From: Rubrivivax sp.
GTDB lineage: Bacteria > Pseudomonadota > Gammaproteobacteria > Burkholderiales > Burkholderiaceae_C
Assembly (NCBI GenBank): GCA_016719535.1
Contig: JADJYX010000030.1
Coordinates: forward strand, 43,502-107,501
Length of the DNA: 64,000 nt
Direction of reading: 5' to 3'
The notes beneath the pieces are model-generated. The model made no database searches, was not told where the DNA came from, and saw nothing but the letters and a program-made list of their open reading frames with translations. Shown here in pieces: positions 26,093 through 35,229 of the stretch. Position 1 is the stretch's first letter; the number at the start of each line of letters is the position of its first letter. Position numbers and translations under genes: made by a program.

Positions 26093-27109
26093 ATGACGAC
26101 CATCCTGCTCACCGGCGCCAGCGGCTATATCGGATCGCACACCTGGCTGGCGCTGCAGGCCGCGGGCTTCGACGTGGTCGGCGTCGACGACTTCAGCAAC
26201 AGTTCGCCGCGCGTGCTCGAGCGGCTGCAGGAGCTGGGCACGCGGCCGATCGTGTTCGAACAGGCCAGCGTCTGCGACGAACGGGCCATGGCCTCCGTCT
26301 TCGACCGCCACCGCATCGACGCCGTGGTCCACTTCGCGGCCTTCAAGGCCGTGGGGGAATCGACGCAGAAGCCGCTGGACTATTACGCCAACAACATCGG
26401 CGGCCTGCTGGGCGTGTGCCGGGTCATGCTGCAGCATGACGTGAGGCGATTTGTCTTCAGCTCCAGCGCCACCGTCTACGGCGACCCGCAGCGCCTGCCG
26501 ATCACCGAGGACGCACCGCTGTCGGCGACCAACCCCTATGGCCAGACCAAGCTGATCGGCGAGACCCTGCTGCGCGACCTCGGCGCCGCCGACCCGGCCT
26601 GGCAGACCGCCTGCCTGCGCTATTTCAACCCGGTCGGTGCGCATGCGAGCGGCCGCATCGGCGAGGACCCGCGCGGCACGCCCAACAACCTGATGCCCTA
26701 CGTGGCGCAGGTGGCCGTGGGCCGCCGTGCCGAGCTGTCGGTCTACGGCAACGACTACCCCACGCCCGACGGCACCGGCGTGCGCGACTACATCCACGTC
26801 GACGACCTCGCCGACGGCCATGTCGCCGCGCTGCGCCGGCTGCTCGACACACCGGGCTCGCTGACCGTGAACCTCGGCACCGGGCGTGGCTGCAGCGTGC
26901 TCGAGGTCGTGCGCGCCTACGCGGCGGCCAGCGGGCGCGAGATCCCCCATCGCGTGGTGGCCCGCCGCCCGGGCGACGTGGCCGCCTGTTATGCCGACCC
27001 GGCCCTGGCCGGGCGTCTGCTGGGCTGGCAGGCCCGACACGACCTGGACCGCATGTGCGCCGACAGCTGGCGCTGGCAATCGATGAACCCGCGAGGATTC
27101 GACGCATGA
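26093..27109 (+). CDS. galE: UDP-glucose 4-epimerase GalE
   Basis: A 338-residue extended short-chain dehydrogenase that interconverts UDP-glucose and UDP-galactose. NAD site GASGYIGSH is at residues 8-16, the catalytic Ser is in VFSSSATVYG, the YxxxK is YGQTK, and the substrate loop is NPVGAHASGRIGEDP with GVRDYIHVDDLA. It opens a six-gene plus-strand operon and its TGA overlaps the manC ATG. Members of the family differ in N-acetyl-hexosamine use; I cannot assign that here. Confidence 0.94.
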   Translation: MTTILLTGASGYIGSHTWLALQAAGFDVVGVDDFSNSSPRVLERLQELGTRPIVFEQASVCDERAMASVFDRHRIDAVVHFAAFKAVGESTQKPLDYYANNIGGLLGVCRVMLQHDVRRFVFSSSATVYGDPQRLPITEDAPLSATNPYGQTKLIGETLLRDLGAADPAWQTACLRYFNPVGAHASGRIGEDPRGTPNNLMPYVAQVAVGRRAELSVYGNDYPTPDGTGVRDYIHVDDLADGHVAALRRLLDTPGSLTVNLGTGRGCSVLEVVRAYAAASGREIPHRVVARRPGDVAACYADPALAGRLLGWQARHDLDRMCADSWRWQSMNPRGFDA

Positions 27110-28548
27110 AGACCCCCGTCTTGCCGGTGATCATGGCCGGCGGTTCCGGCACCCGGCTGTGGCCGCTGTCGCGTGCCGGCTACCCCAAGCAGTTTCTCGT
27201 GCTGTCGGGCAACCGCAGCCTGTTCCAGCAGGCGGTGGCGCGGCTGCAGGGCCTGGCCGACGACACGCTGGCGGTACAGCGTCCGCTGATCGTGGGCAAC
27301 GAGGAACACCGCTTCCTGGTGCTGGACCAGTTGCGCGAAACCGGCGTCGAGCCGGCCGCCGTGGTGCTGGAGCCCACCGGCCGCAATACGGCACCGGCGC
27401 TGACGCTGGCCGCCCTGCAGGCGCTGGACGGCGGCGGCGACCCGGTGCTGGTGGTGACCCCAGCCGACCAGACCGTCACCCGACCCGACGCCTTCACGGC
27501 CGCGATGCGCCGCGCGGTGGCGGTGGCCGCGGGCGGCGGCATCGCCATCCTGGGCATCGTGCCCGACCGCCCCGAGACCGGCTATGGCTACATCCGCACG
27601 GCGGCGGCCGACGATGGCGAAGCGGCCAGCGTCGAGCGCTTCGTCGAAAAGCCCGACCTGGCCACCGCCGAGCGCTACCTGGCCGAGGGCCGCTACTACT
27701 GGAATGCCGGCATGTTCGTGCTGCGCGCATCGGTCTGGCTGGCGGCGCTGGAGCGCTTTCGCCCCGACATCGCCGCCGCCTGCCGCGCGGCCTGGGCGCC
27801 GCGCTCGACCGATGCCGCCTTCGTGCGCCCGGGCAAGGCCGAATTTTCCGCCGTGCCGTCGGAATCGGTCGACTATGCGGTGATGGAGCGCTGCCCCGGC
27901 AGCGGCATTGCCATCCGCATGGTCGAGCTCGACGCCGGCTGGAACGACCTCGGTGCCTGGGAGGCCGTGTGGCAGGTGGCCGACAAGGACGCCCAGGGCA
28001 ATGCCAGCACCGGCGACGTCATCGTCAACGACAGCCGCAATACGCTGGTGCACGCCACCAGCCGCCTGGTGGGCGCGGTGGGGCTGGACAACGTGGTCAT
28101 CGTGGAGACGCCCGACGCCGTGCTGGTGGCCGACCGCGAGCGCAGCCAGGAGGTGAAGAAGATCGTGCAGCAGCTCGGCGCGGAACAGCGCGGCGAGCAT
28201 GCGCTGCACCGCAAGGTGCACCGCCCCTGGGGCTGGTACGACAGCATCGACCAGGGGCCACGCCACCAGGTCAAGCGCATCATGGTCAAGCCCGGTGCGT
28301 CCTTGAGCCTGCAGATGCACCACCACCGCGCCGAGCACTGGATCGTGGTCTCGGGCACGGCCGAGGTGACCAACGGCGACAAGGTCACCCTGCTCGGCGA
28401 GAACCAGAGCACCTACATCCCGCTCGGCCAGACCCACCGCCTCGCCAACCCGGGCAAGGTGCCGCTGGAAATCATCGAAGTACAGTCCGGCAGCTACCTC
28501 GGCGAGGACGACATCGTCCGCTTCGAAGACACCTACGGCAGATCATGA
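27106..28548 (+). CDS. manC: Mannose-1-phosphate guanylyltransferase / mannose-6-phosphate isomerase
   Basis: A 480-residue bifunctional type II PMI-GMP enzyme making GDP-mannose. The N-terminal nucleotidyltransferase has MAGGSGTRLWPLSR, the GMP-side FVEKPD loop and YYWNAGMFV. The C-terminal cupin isomerase has RPWGWYDSI, QMHHHRAEHWIVVSGTAEV and GQTHRLANPG with the metal-binding His residues. ATG at 27106 overlaps the galE stop as ATGA. It is also called algA, cpsB or xanB. It supplies mannose or fucose-type precursors for capsule, O-antigen or exopolysaccharide. Confidence 0.94.
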   Translation: MKTPVLPVIMAGGSGTRLWPLSRAGYPKQFLVLSGNRSLFQQAVARLQGLADDTLAVQRPLIVGNEEHRFLVLDQLRETGVEPAAVVLEPTGRNTAPALTLAALQALDGGGDPVLVVTPADQTVTRPDAFTAAMRRAVAVAAGGGIAILGIVPDRPETGYGYIRTAAADDGEAASVERFVEKPDLATAERYLAEGRYYWNAGMFVLRASVWLAALERFRPDIAAACRAAWAPRSTDAAFVRPGKAEFSAVPSESVDYAVMERCPGSGIAIRMVELDAGWNDLGAWEAVWQVADKDAQGNASTGDVIVNDSRNTLVHATSRLVGAVGLDNVVIVETPDAVLVADRERSQEVKKIVQQLGAEQRGEHALHRKVHRPWGWYDSIDQGPRHQVKRIMVKPGASLSLQMHHHRAEHWIVVSGTAEVTNGDKVTLLGENQSTYIPLGQTHRLANPGKVPLEIIEVQSGSYLGEDDIVRFEDTYGRS

Positions 28549-29609
28549 CCCTCCTCGTGACCGGCGGCGCCGGCTTCATCGGCAGCAATTTCGTGCTCGA
28601 CTGGCTGGCCGACCCGGCGGCCGAGCCCATCGTCAACCTCGATGCGCTGACCTACGCCGGCAACCGGCAGAACCTGGCGGCGCTGGCGCGGGACGCCCGG
28701 CATGTCTTCGTGCACGGCGACATCACCGACCGCGCGCTGCTCGACCGCCTGCTGGCCGAGCACCGGCCGCGCGCGGTGCTGCACTTCGCCGCCGAGAGCC
28801 ATGTCGACCGCAGCATCCACGGCCCCGGTGCCTTCATCAGGACCAATGTCGAGGGCACGTCCACGCTGCTGGAGGCCGCGCGCGCGCACTGGAGCGGCCT
28901 GGACGGCAACGCCAGGGCGGCCTTCCGCTTCCACCACGTCAGCACCGACGAGGTCTACGGCAGCCTCTCACCCGACGCCCCCGCCTTCACCGAGACCCAC
29001 CCCTACGAGCCCAACAGCCCCTATTCGGCCAGCAAGGCCGCCAGCGACCACCTGGTGCGCGCCTGGCACCACACCTACGGTCTGCCGGTGCTGACCACCA
29101 ACTGCAGCAACAACTACGGGCCCTATCACTTCCCCGAAAAGCTGATCCCGCTGATGATCGTCAACGCGCTGGCGGGCAAGCCGCTGCCGCTGTATGGCGA
29201 CGGCCTGCAGGTGCGCGACTGGCTCTATGTCGGCGACCACTGCAGCGCCATCCGCACCGTGCTGGCGCGCGGGCGGCCGGGCGAGGTCTACAACGTCGGC
29301 GGCTGGAACGAGAAGACCAACCGCGAGATCGTGCACACCGTCTGCGCGCTGCTCGACGAATTGCGGCCCGACCCGGCGGGGCCTCATGCGCGGCTGATCA
29401 CGCACGTGAAGGACCGCCCCGGACACGACCGCCGCTATGCGATCGACGCGCGCAAGATCGAACGCGAGCTCGGCTGGCGCCCGGCCGAGACCTTCGATAC
29501 CGGCATCCGCAAGACGGTGCAGTGGTATCTGGACCATGCCGACTGGGTGGCCGGCGTGCAGAGCGGCAGCTACCGCGACTGGGTGGCCACGAACTACGCC
29601 GCGCGATGA
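28545..29609 (+). CDS. rfbB: dTDP-glucose 4,6-dehydratase RfbB
   Basis: A 354-residue dehydratase, the second step of dTDP-L-rhamnose synthesis. It has TGGAGFIGSNFV for NAD, HFAAESHVDRSI, the active-site STDEVYGSL, YSASKAASD (YxxxK), and NNYGPYHFPEKLIPL. ATG at 28545 overlaps the manC stop (ATGA) and its own TGA overlaps rfbD, so the genes are coupled. The protein appears complete. Confidence 0.95.
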   Translation: MTLLVTGGAGFIGSNFVLDWLADPAAEPIVNLDALTYAGNRQNLAALARDARHVFVHGDITDRALLDRLLAEHRPRAVLHFAAESHVDRSIHGPGAFIRTNVEGTSTLLEAARAHWSGLDGNARAAFRFHHVSTDEVYGSLSPDAPAFTETHPYEPNSPYSASKAASDHLVRAWHHTYGLPVLTTNCSNNYGPYHFPEKLIPLMIVNALAGKPLPLYGDGLQVRDWLYVGDHCSAIRTVLARGRPGEVYNVGGWNEKTNREIVHTVCALLDELRPDPAGPHARLITHVKDRPGHDRRYAIDARKIERELGWRPAETFDTGIRKTVQWYLDHADWVAGVQSGSYRDWVATNYAAR

Positions 29610-30505
29610 AGATCCTGTTGCTGGGCCAGAACGGCCAGGTCGGCTGGGAGTTGCAGCGCGCGCTGGCGCCGCTGGGCGAGGTGGTGGGTTGCGACCGCGA
29701 TTCGCCGGGCGACCTGCGGGCCGATTTTTCGCAGACCGACAGCCTGCGCGCGCTGGTGCGGCGTGTGCAGCCCGATGCCATCGTCAATGCCGCCGCCCAC
29801 ACCGCCGTCGACAAGGCCGAGAGCGAGCCCGACCTGGCGCGCGCGATCAATGCCACCGCGCCCGGCGTGCTGGCCGCCGAGGCCGCCGCGCTCGGCGCCT
29901 GGCTGGTGCACTACAGCACCGACTATGTCTTCGACGGCAGCGGCGACCAGTCGCGCGACGAAGACGCGCCGACCGGCCCCTTGAGCGTCTATGGCCGCAC
30001 CAAGCTCGACGGCGAGCAGGCCATCCGCGCCAGCGGCTGCCGCCACCTGATCCTGCGCACCAGCTGGGTCCATGCGGCGCGCGGCGGCAATTTCGCGCGC
30101 ACCATGCTGCGACTGGCGGCCGAGCGCGACGAGCTGCAAGTCATCGACGACCAGGTCGGCGCGCCCACCGGGGCCGATCTGCTGGCCGACGTCAGTGCCC
30201 ATGCGCTGCGTGCCGCGGTGGCACGGCCGGCGCTGACCGGCACCTACCACTGCGTGGCCGGCGGCGAGACCAGCTGGCATGGCTACGCGCGATTCGTCAT
30301 CGAATGGGCACGCGCGCAGGGGCAGCCGGTGAAGGTGGCCGCGGCGGCGATCCGGGCGGTACCCACTGCGGCCTTCCCGACACCGGCCCGGCGGCCCCTC
30401 AACTCGAGGCTGTCGACGGCGAAGCTGCAGACGGCCTTCGGCCTGCGCCTGCCGCACTGGCAACCGGGCGTCGAGCGCATGCTGCGCGAGGTGCTGGGCA
30501 CCTGA
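29606..30505 (+). CDS. rfbD: dTDP-4-dehydrorhamnose reductase RfbD
   Basis: A 299-residue reductase that completes dTDP-L-rhamnose. It has LLLGQNGQVGWELQ for NADPH, NAAAHTAVDKAESEP, STDYVFDGSG, YGRTKLDGEQ (YxxxK) and RTSWVHAARGGNFARTM. ATG at 29606 overlaps the rfbB stop (ATGA). The dTDP-rhamnose set here is ordered rfbB-rfbD-rfbA-rfbC, a common betaproteobacterial order. Confidence 0.95.
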   Translation: MKILLLGQNGQVGWELQRALAPLGEVVGCDRDSPGDLRADFSQTDSLRALVRRVQPDAIVNAAAHTAVDKAESEPDLARAINATAPGVLAAEAAALGAWLVHYSTDYVFDGSGDQSRDEDAPTGPLSVYGRTKLDGEQAIRASGCRHLILRTSWVHAARGGNFARTMLRLAAERDELQVIDDQVGAPTGADLLADVSAHALRAAVARPALTGTYHCVAGGETSWHGYARFVIEWARAQGQPVKVAAAAIRAVPTAAFPTPARRPLNSRLSTAKLQTAFGLRLPHWQPGVERMLREVLGT

Positions 30506-30534
30506 GGCCCGCCAACGAAAGAGACCTGTCAACC

Positions 30535-31419
30535 ATGAATCGCAAGGGCATCATCCTCGCCGGTGGTTCCGGCACCCGGCTGCACCCGGCCACGCTGGCG
30601 ATGAGCAAGCAGCTGCTGCCGGTCTATGACAAGCCGATGGTCTACTACCCGCTGTCCACGCTGATGCTGGCCGGCATGCGCGACGTGCTGGTGATCAGCA
30701 CGCCGCAGGACACGCCGCGCTTCCAGGCGCTGCTGGGCGACGGCAGCCGCTGGGGCATGAACCTCAGCTACTGCGTGCAGCCCAGCCCCGACGGGCTGGC
30801 GCAGGCCTTCATCCTCGGTCGGTCGTTCATCGGCGGCGCGCCCAGCGCGCTGGTGCTGGGCGACAACATCTTCTACGGCCACGACTTCCAGTCGCTGCTG
30901 CGCCGCGCCAACGAGCGCGCCAGCGGCGCCTCGGTCTTCGCCTACCACGTGCACGACCCCGAGCGCTACGGCGTGGTCGAGTTCGACGCCGGCCGCCGGG
31001 CCATCAGCATCGAGGAGAAGCCGCGTCAGCCCAAGAGCAACTATGCGGTCACGGGCCTGTATTTCTACGACGAGCAGGTGTGCGACATCGCCGCCGACAT
31101 CAAGCCCAGCGCGCGCGGCGAGCTCGAGATCACCGAGGTCAATGCGCGTTACCTGCAGCAGCGCCAGCTCGAGGTCGAGATCATGGGCCGCGGCTATGCC
31201 TGGCTGGATACCGGCACGCACGACAGCCTGCTCGAGGCCGGCCAGTTCATCGCCACGCTCGAGAAGCGCCAGGGTCTGAAGGTGGCCTGCCCGGAAGAGA
31301 TCGCCTACCGTGCCGGCTGGATCAGCGCCGCCGATCTCGAGCGCCAGGCGCAGCCGATGCTGAAAAACGGCTATGGACAGTATCTGATGCAGGTGCTGAG
31401 CGAAAAGGTCTTCCGGTGA
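30535..31419 (+). CDS. rfbA: Glucose-1-phosphate thymidylyltransferase RfbA
   Basis: A 294-residue nucleotidyltransferase that makes dTDP-glucose, step one of the rhamnose route. It has GIILAGGSGTRLHPAT, SKQLLPVYDKPMVYYPLSTLML, LVLGDNIFYG, SIEEKPRQPKSN and AWLDTGTHDSLLEAG. ATG at 30535 lies 29 bp after rfbD with GAAAGAGA upstream as a modest ribosome site. Its TGA overlaps the GTG start of rfbC. Confidence 0.95.
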   Translation: MNRKGIILAGGSGTRLHPATLAMSKQLLPVYDKPMVYYPLSTLMLAGMRDVLVISTPQDTPRFQALLGDGSRWGMNLSYCVQPSPDGLAQAFILGRSFIGGAPSALVLGDNIFYGHDFQSLLRRANERASGASVFAYHVHDPERYGVVEFDAGRRAISIEEKPRQPKSNYAVTGLYFYDEQVCDIAADIKPSARGELEITEVNARYLQQRQLEVEIMGRGYAWLDTGTHDSLLEAGQFIATLEKRQGLKVACPEEIAYRAGWISAADLERQAQPMLKNGYGQYLMQVLSEKVFR

Positions 31420-31997
31420 AGCTGCTGCCCACGGCCCTGCCCGGTGTGGTGATCGTCGAGCCGACGGTGTTCGGCGACGACCGCGGCTGGTTCATGGAGA
31501 GCTGGAACCAGGCCCGCTTCGATGCCGGCCTGCGTGAGCAGGGCCTGCCGGTGCCGCGGCCTTTCGTGCAGGACAACCACTCGTGCAGCCGGGCCGGCGT
31601 GCTGCGCGGCCTGCACTACCAGCTGCCGCCGCACCCGCAGGGCAAGCTGGTGCGTGTCGTGCGGGGTGCGGCATTCGACGTGGCGGTCGACATCCGTGCC
31701 GGCTCGCCGACGTTCGGCCAGTGGATCGGTGTCGAACTGACGGCCGCGAACCACCGCCAGCTGTGGATCCCGGAAGGCTTCGCGCATGGCTTCCTGGCGC
31801 TGGAGGACGACACCCACTTCCTCTACAAGACCACCGACGTCTATGCACGCGAGTGCGAACGGTCGCTGCGCTGGGACGATGCGGCGATCGGCATCGTCTG
31901 GCCACTGGGGCAGGTGGGCGGCACGCCGACGGTGGCGTCCAAGGATGCGGGCGCGCCGGGTCTGCACGATCCGGGCGTCGATTTGCCGCTGTCCTGA
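31416..31997 (+). CDS. rfbC: dTDP-4-dehydrorhamnose 3,5-epimerase RfbC
   Basis: A 193-residue cupin epimerase. The active-site His lies in VLRGLHYQLPPHPQGKLVRV, and FDVAVDIRAGSPTFGQW, LWIPEGFAHGFLAL and FLYKTTDVYARECERSLRWDD are typical. The start is GTG at 31416, overlapping the rfbA stop as GTGA. It is the last gene of the sugar-nucleotide operon; no glycosyltransferase or export gene follows, so the products must be used by enzymes encoded elsewhere. Confidence 0.94.
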   Translation: MKLLPTALPGVVIVEPTVFGDDRGWFMESWNQARFDAGLREQGLPVPRPFVQDNHSCSRAGVLRGLHYQLPPHPQGKLVRVVRGAAFDVAVDIRAGSPTFGQWIGVELTAANHRQLWIPEGFAHGFLALEDDTHFLYKTTDVYARECERSLRWDDAAIGIVWPLGQVGGTPTVASKDAGAPGLHDPGVDLPLS

Positions 31998-32014
31998 TCC
32001 GGCCCCGAACCCCG

Positions 32015-34075
32015 CTACGGCGCCTTCTCGGCGCCGTTGAGGTATTCGATCTCGCGCGTCTGCCCGCTGGCAAAGTGGTGCACGCCCTTGCCGTGGCGAA
32101 CACCGTCGACGAAGCTGCCGACGAAGCGGTCGCCGTTGGCGAAATAGTGCGTGCCCTGTCCATGCTGGGCACCATTGCGGAACAGGCCCTCGTAGCGGTC
32201 CTTGCTGGCGAAATAGTGGACGCCCTGGCCTTCCTTGACGTTGTTGCGGAAGGTCCCTTCGTAGCGGTCGCCATTGGCCAGGTACAGGCGGCCGCGGCCA
32301 CTGAAGAGCCCGGCTTCGAATTCGCCCTCGTAGCGATCGCCATTGGCGAAGCGGTAGACGCCGGTGCCCTGCTTCACGCCCTGCACATGGTCACCCTCGA
32401 AGACGTCGCCATTGGCATGCTGCGTCGTGCCCTTGCCGTGCGGCTTGTCGTTGTCGAACGGGCCGACATAGCGGTCCTTGTTGGCAAAGATCTGCTCGCC
32501 CTGGCCCTGCTTGAGGCCACGTTGATAGCTGCCCGTATAGCGCTCGCCGGTGACGAAGCTGAAGCGCCCCTGGCCGTGGTAGACGTTGTCGACGAATTCA
32601 CCTTCGTAGCGGTCGCCGTTGACGAAGACCATCACGCCGCGCCCCTGCTTGGCCGTGCCGCGAAAACCGCCCTCGTAGCGGTCGCCGTTCGCGAAGGTCA
32701 TCACCCCCTGGCCCATGAACTGATCGGCCTCGAACTCGCCTTCGTACTGGTCGCCATTGGCAAAGCGGTAGACGCCCTTGCCGGTGCGGCTGTTGCCCAC
32801 GACCTCGCCTTCGTAACGGTCGCCATTGGGCAACTGGTAGGCGGCGCGCGAACGCAGGCTGGCGGGCGCCGGCGGCGGCAGCGCCGTTGCCTGTCGCGGT
32901 GCCACCTCGGGCAGCGCCGCGGCCGCCGGCGGCGGCGGCGCCACCAGCACCGACGGCGGCCCCGTCGTCGCCGGGGCCGGCGGTGCGGGGTCGGACGCCT
33001 TGACCGGCGCAGGCAGCGCGGCGGCGGCCGCCGGCCGGGCGTCGCCGTTGTCGGCGCTGCGGGTATTCTGCGCCACCACCGCCGGCGGCCGCTCGGCCAG
33101 CTTGGCCACCGAAGCCCGGGCGATGACCGCATATTCGCCCTGCGGATAACGCTCGAGATAACCGCGGTAGGCCTCGACGGTATCGGCCTTCAGCACGCCG
33201 TCCCAGAAACGATCCTCGCGCGCCGCCGCCAGCTGGGCGGCGTCTGCCGCCTTGGCCGCCACCGGTGCAACGGCGGCAGCGGTGCCACCGGTGGCCGGGT
33301 AGAAGGCAAAGTCGCCGATCGAGTCGTTGACGACCAGCGGGCGCTGCTTGTGGTTGATGGTGGCGGCCAGCTTCTCGACCGCGTTCTGCACGTCGCGCGC
33401 CAGTTGCTCGAAGGGCAGCCCCGGGGTGCGCATGCGTGCGATCAATTCGCGCGTGAAGACGCCATTCGGGTGCCGATCGTCCTTGCCCAGCGAGTCGAGC
33501 GCGCGCTCGCGGCTGGCCGCCGAGAACATCAGCATCTGCCCGCGCGCGACATTGGGGCCGGACAGCCCGCGCGCCGCGCCGATCGGCCGCCCCTGCGCGC
33601 GCAGCGGGTTGTCGCGGCAGGCGTCGATGATCACCACCGCCGTGCGCGGCTGCAGCCGCTCCAGGCTGTCGAGCAGGCCGTTGACGGGCTGCGACAGCCG
33701 TTCGACGACGAATTCGGTGTCACCTTCGATGTCGATCGGCAGCAGCTGGGCGCCACGCTCGGTCTGCACGCCATGGCCGGCATAGAAGACGACCACGTCG
33801 TCGCCCTTCTTGACCTTGTCGTAGAACTCGGAGACTGCCACCGCAAAGCGGGTATTCGTCAGGTCGCGGTGCAGCGACACCTCGAAACCGGCCGCCTCGA
33901 GCTCTTTGGCCACCGCTTCGGCATCGGCCCCGGCACGGTCGAGCCTGGCGACCTTGGCATAGCCGTCGTTGCCGATCACCATCGCCACGCGGCGGGCGTG
34001 CACCGGCCAGGCTGCCAGCAAGGCCAGCAGCAGGGCGATAGACCCGCGGCAGAACAGTTGAGTGAACACGCCCAT
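32015..34075 (-). CDS. Secreted caspase-like (C14) protein with MORN repeats
   Basis: A 686-residue protein. Residues 1-27 are a signal peptide. A caspase/peptidase C14 domain spans about 28-250, with RRVAMVIGNDGYAKVARL, catalytic His101 in VVVFYAGHGVQ and Cys153 in VVIIDACRDNP. An Ala/Pro-rich linker covers about 265-412. Then come eleven 23-residue MORN repeats (FANGDRYEGEF type) at residues 415-667 and a partial twelfth. Prokaryotic caspase homologues are Arg/Lys- or Asp-specific proteases; MORN repeats bind lipids or proteins. Export would place it in the periplasm or outside. ATG at 34075 is the first start before the signal peptide. Confidence 0.88.
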   Translation of the reverse strand: MGVFTQLFCRGSIALLLALLAAWPVHARRVAMVIGNDGYAKVARLDRAGADAEAVAKELEAAGFEVSLHRDLTNTRFAVAVSEFYDKVKKGDDVVVFYAGHGVQTERGAQLLPIDIEGDTEFVVERLSQPVNGLLDSLERLQPRTAVVIIDACRDNPLRAQGRPIGAARGLSGPNVARGQMLMFSAASRERALDSLGKDDRHPNGVFTRELIARMRTPGLPFEQLARDVQNAVEKLAATINHKQRPLVVNDSIGDFAFYPATGGTAAAVAPVAAKAADAAQLAAAREDRFWDGVLKADTVEAYRGYLERYPQGEYAVIARASVAKLAERPPAVVAQNTRSADNGDARPAAAAALPAPVKASDPAPPAPATTGPPSVLVAPPPPAAAALPEVAPRQATALPPPAPASLRSRAAYQLPNGDRYEGEVVGNSRTGKGVYRFANGDQYEGEFEADQFMGQGVMTFANGDRYEGGFRGTAKQGRGVMVFVNGDRYEGEFVDNVYHGQGRFSFVTGERYTGSYQRGLKQGQGEQIFANKDRYVGPFDNDKPHGKGTTQHANGDVFEGDHVQGVKQGTGVYRFANGDRYEGEFEAGLFSGRGRLYLANGDRYEGTFRNNVKEGQGVHYFASKDRYEGLFRNGAQHGQGTHYFANGDRFVGSFVDGVRHGKGVHHFASGQTREIEYLNGAEKAP
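32017..32037. terminator. Stem-loop shared by rfbC and the caspase-MORN gene
   Basis: ACGGCGCC and GGCGCCGT pair around TTCTC. The site lies 20 bp past the rfbC stop and overlaps the last codons of the convergent caspase-MORN gene. No U-tract is present, so termination strength is uncertain. Confidence 0.4.
32075..32833 (-). repeat. Eleven tandem 69-bp MORN units
   Basis: The coding sequence repeats every 69 bp (23 residues), with recurring 'tcgccattggc' and 'cttcgtagcggtc' blocks on the plus strand. The units are diverged, so the array should be stable, but copy-number change is possible. It is coding and not a CRISPR. Confidence 0.85.
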
Positions 34076-34214
34076 GTGATTCAGGGTTCGGTTCCGGCCG
34101 CCACGGGCGCCGGGCGTCGGCTGCAGTCATTCGACACTGCAGCGGGTTGACGACCGCAACCAGACGAAACCGGATGTAGCGTGCCAGTTTAGCCCAGCAC
34201 CTGGGGTCAGCCCG

Positions 34215-35156
34215 TCAATTAAGTCCCAGTCCTGGCGTCGACCCCGCGGCCGATGCGGGCACCGTCGGGGTCGCCCCGGTCGGCTGCGAACCCTCGGCAA
34301 ATTTGCCGAGGTAGTCGATCTTGGCCGCCGCGCGCAACGCCTTCAGGTCTTCCTCGACCCGTTTGCGCTTGCGGTCATTGAGCAGATATTGCTCGATGGC
34401 CGGGCGCGCCTGCTCCTCGCTGACCGGCTGGCTGCGCGATCCCGCCAGCACCACGACCATCACGCCGGTCGGGCCCTGGTTCACGGTGGCCTGGCCGTCC
34501 TTCATGCGCGAAACCGACTCCAGCACATTCATGGGCAACTGTTCGGCCGCACGCACCGCCTGATTGGCGGCGAAGCGGAAGTCGTTGGCCTTGAGGTGAT
34601 CGACAAACTCGGCAATCGACTTCGCCGCCGCCAGCCGCTCCCGCAGCGTCGGCACCTGGTCGGGCCGCGCCTCGATGGCCAGTTCCTGGATGCTGTAGAT
34701 GCGCCGCTCGCTGAACAGGGCGGGCTTGCTCCGGTAGTAAGCCGCAATCTCCTCCGGCGTCGGTCTGGCCACCGCTTCGCCGGTCTTCTCGGCGTAGGCA
34801 CGGGCGACGATCTCGCGCCGGGCGGCCTCGATCTGCTGCTGCACGCGCGGGTCGCGGTCCAGCTTCAGGTCCTCGGCCTTCTGCACCGCCAGTGACTGGT
34901 CGATCAACCGCTCGAGGATCTGCCGGCTGGCGGCGTCGGCCTGTTCGGGCCGCAGGTTGCGCTGCTGCTGCAGCACCAGGTTGATCTGCTGCAGCGTGAC
35001 TTCGTGGTCATTGACGCGGGCCGCAGCCTGGGATTCGGCGCGCTCCTTCTTCTTCTCGCCGCAGCCGCTGGCCAGCATCAGCATGCACAGGCCGGCCAGC
35101 GCCAGCAAGCCGGCACCCAGCGGACTAAAGCGAAGCAGGCGGTGCGGCAGATTCAT
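34215..35156 (-). CDS. EpsD-family peptidyl-prolyl cis-trans isomerase, lipoprotein
   Basis: A 313-residue SurA/parvulin-like lipoprotein. The lipobox LASGC puts the acylated residue at Cys32. The N-terminal chaperone part has AARVNDHEVTLQQINLVLQQQ and ILERLIDQSLAVQKAEDLKLDRDPRVQQQIEAARREILAR-like helices; a PPIase-like segment FSERRIYSIQELAI follows. It matches EpsD-type proteins normally found in exosortase/exopolysaccharide loci. No such locus is visible here, so it looks like an orphan, though the rfb operon lies close by. Confidence 0.82.
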   Translation of the reverse strand: MNLPHRLLRFSPLGAGLLALAGLCMLMLASGCGEKKKERAESQAAARVNDHEVTLQQINLVLQQQRNLRPEQADAASRQILERLIDQSLAVQKAEDLKLDRDPRVQQQIEAARREIVARAYAEKTGEAVARPTPEEIAAYYRSKPALFSERRIYSIQELAIEARPDQVPTLRERLAAAKSIAEFVDHLKANDFRFAANQAVRAAEQLPMNVLESVSRMKDGQATVNQGPTGVMVVVLAGSRSQPVSEEQARPAIEQYLLNDRKRKRVEEDLKALRAAAKIDYLGKFAEGSQPTGATPTVPASAAGSTPGLGLN

Positions 35157-35229
35157 GCGCGCGGCAGTGTACCCGCGGCCCCGGGGCCGATCAGCGCGGC
35201 CTGCTCACGCCGACCCTGGGTGGCCGGCC

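Noticed and set aside
32075..32833. Regular 69-bp repeats as a possible CRISPR array
   Set aside because: The units are diverged, have no constant repeat/variable spacer structure, and encode MORN motifs in one frame.
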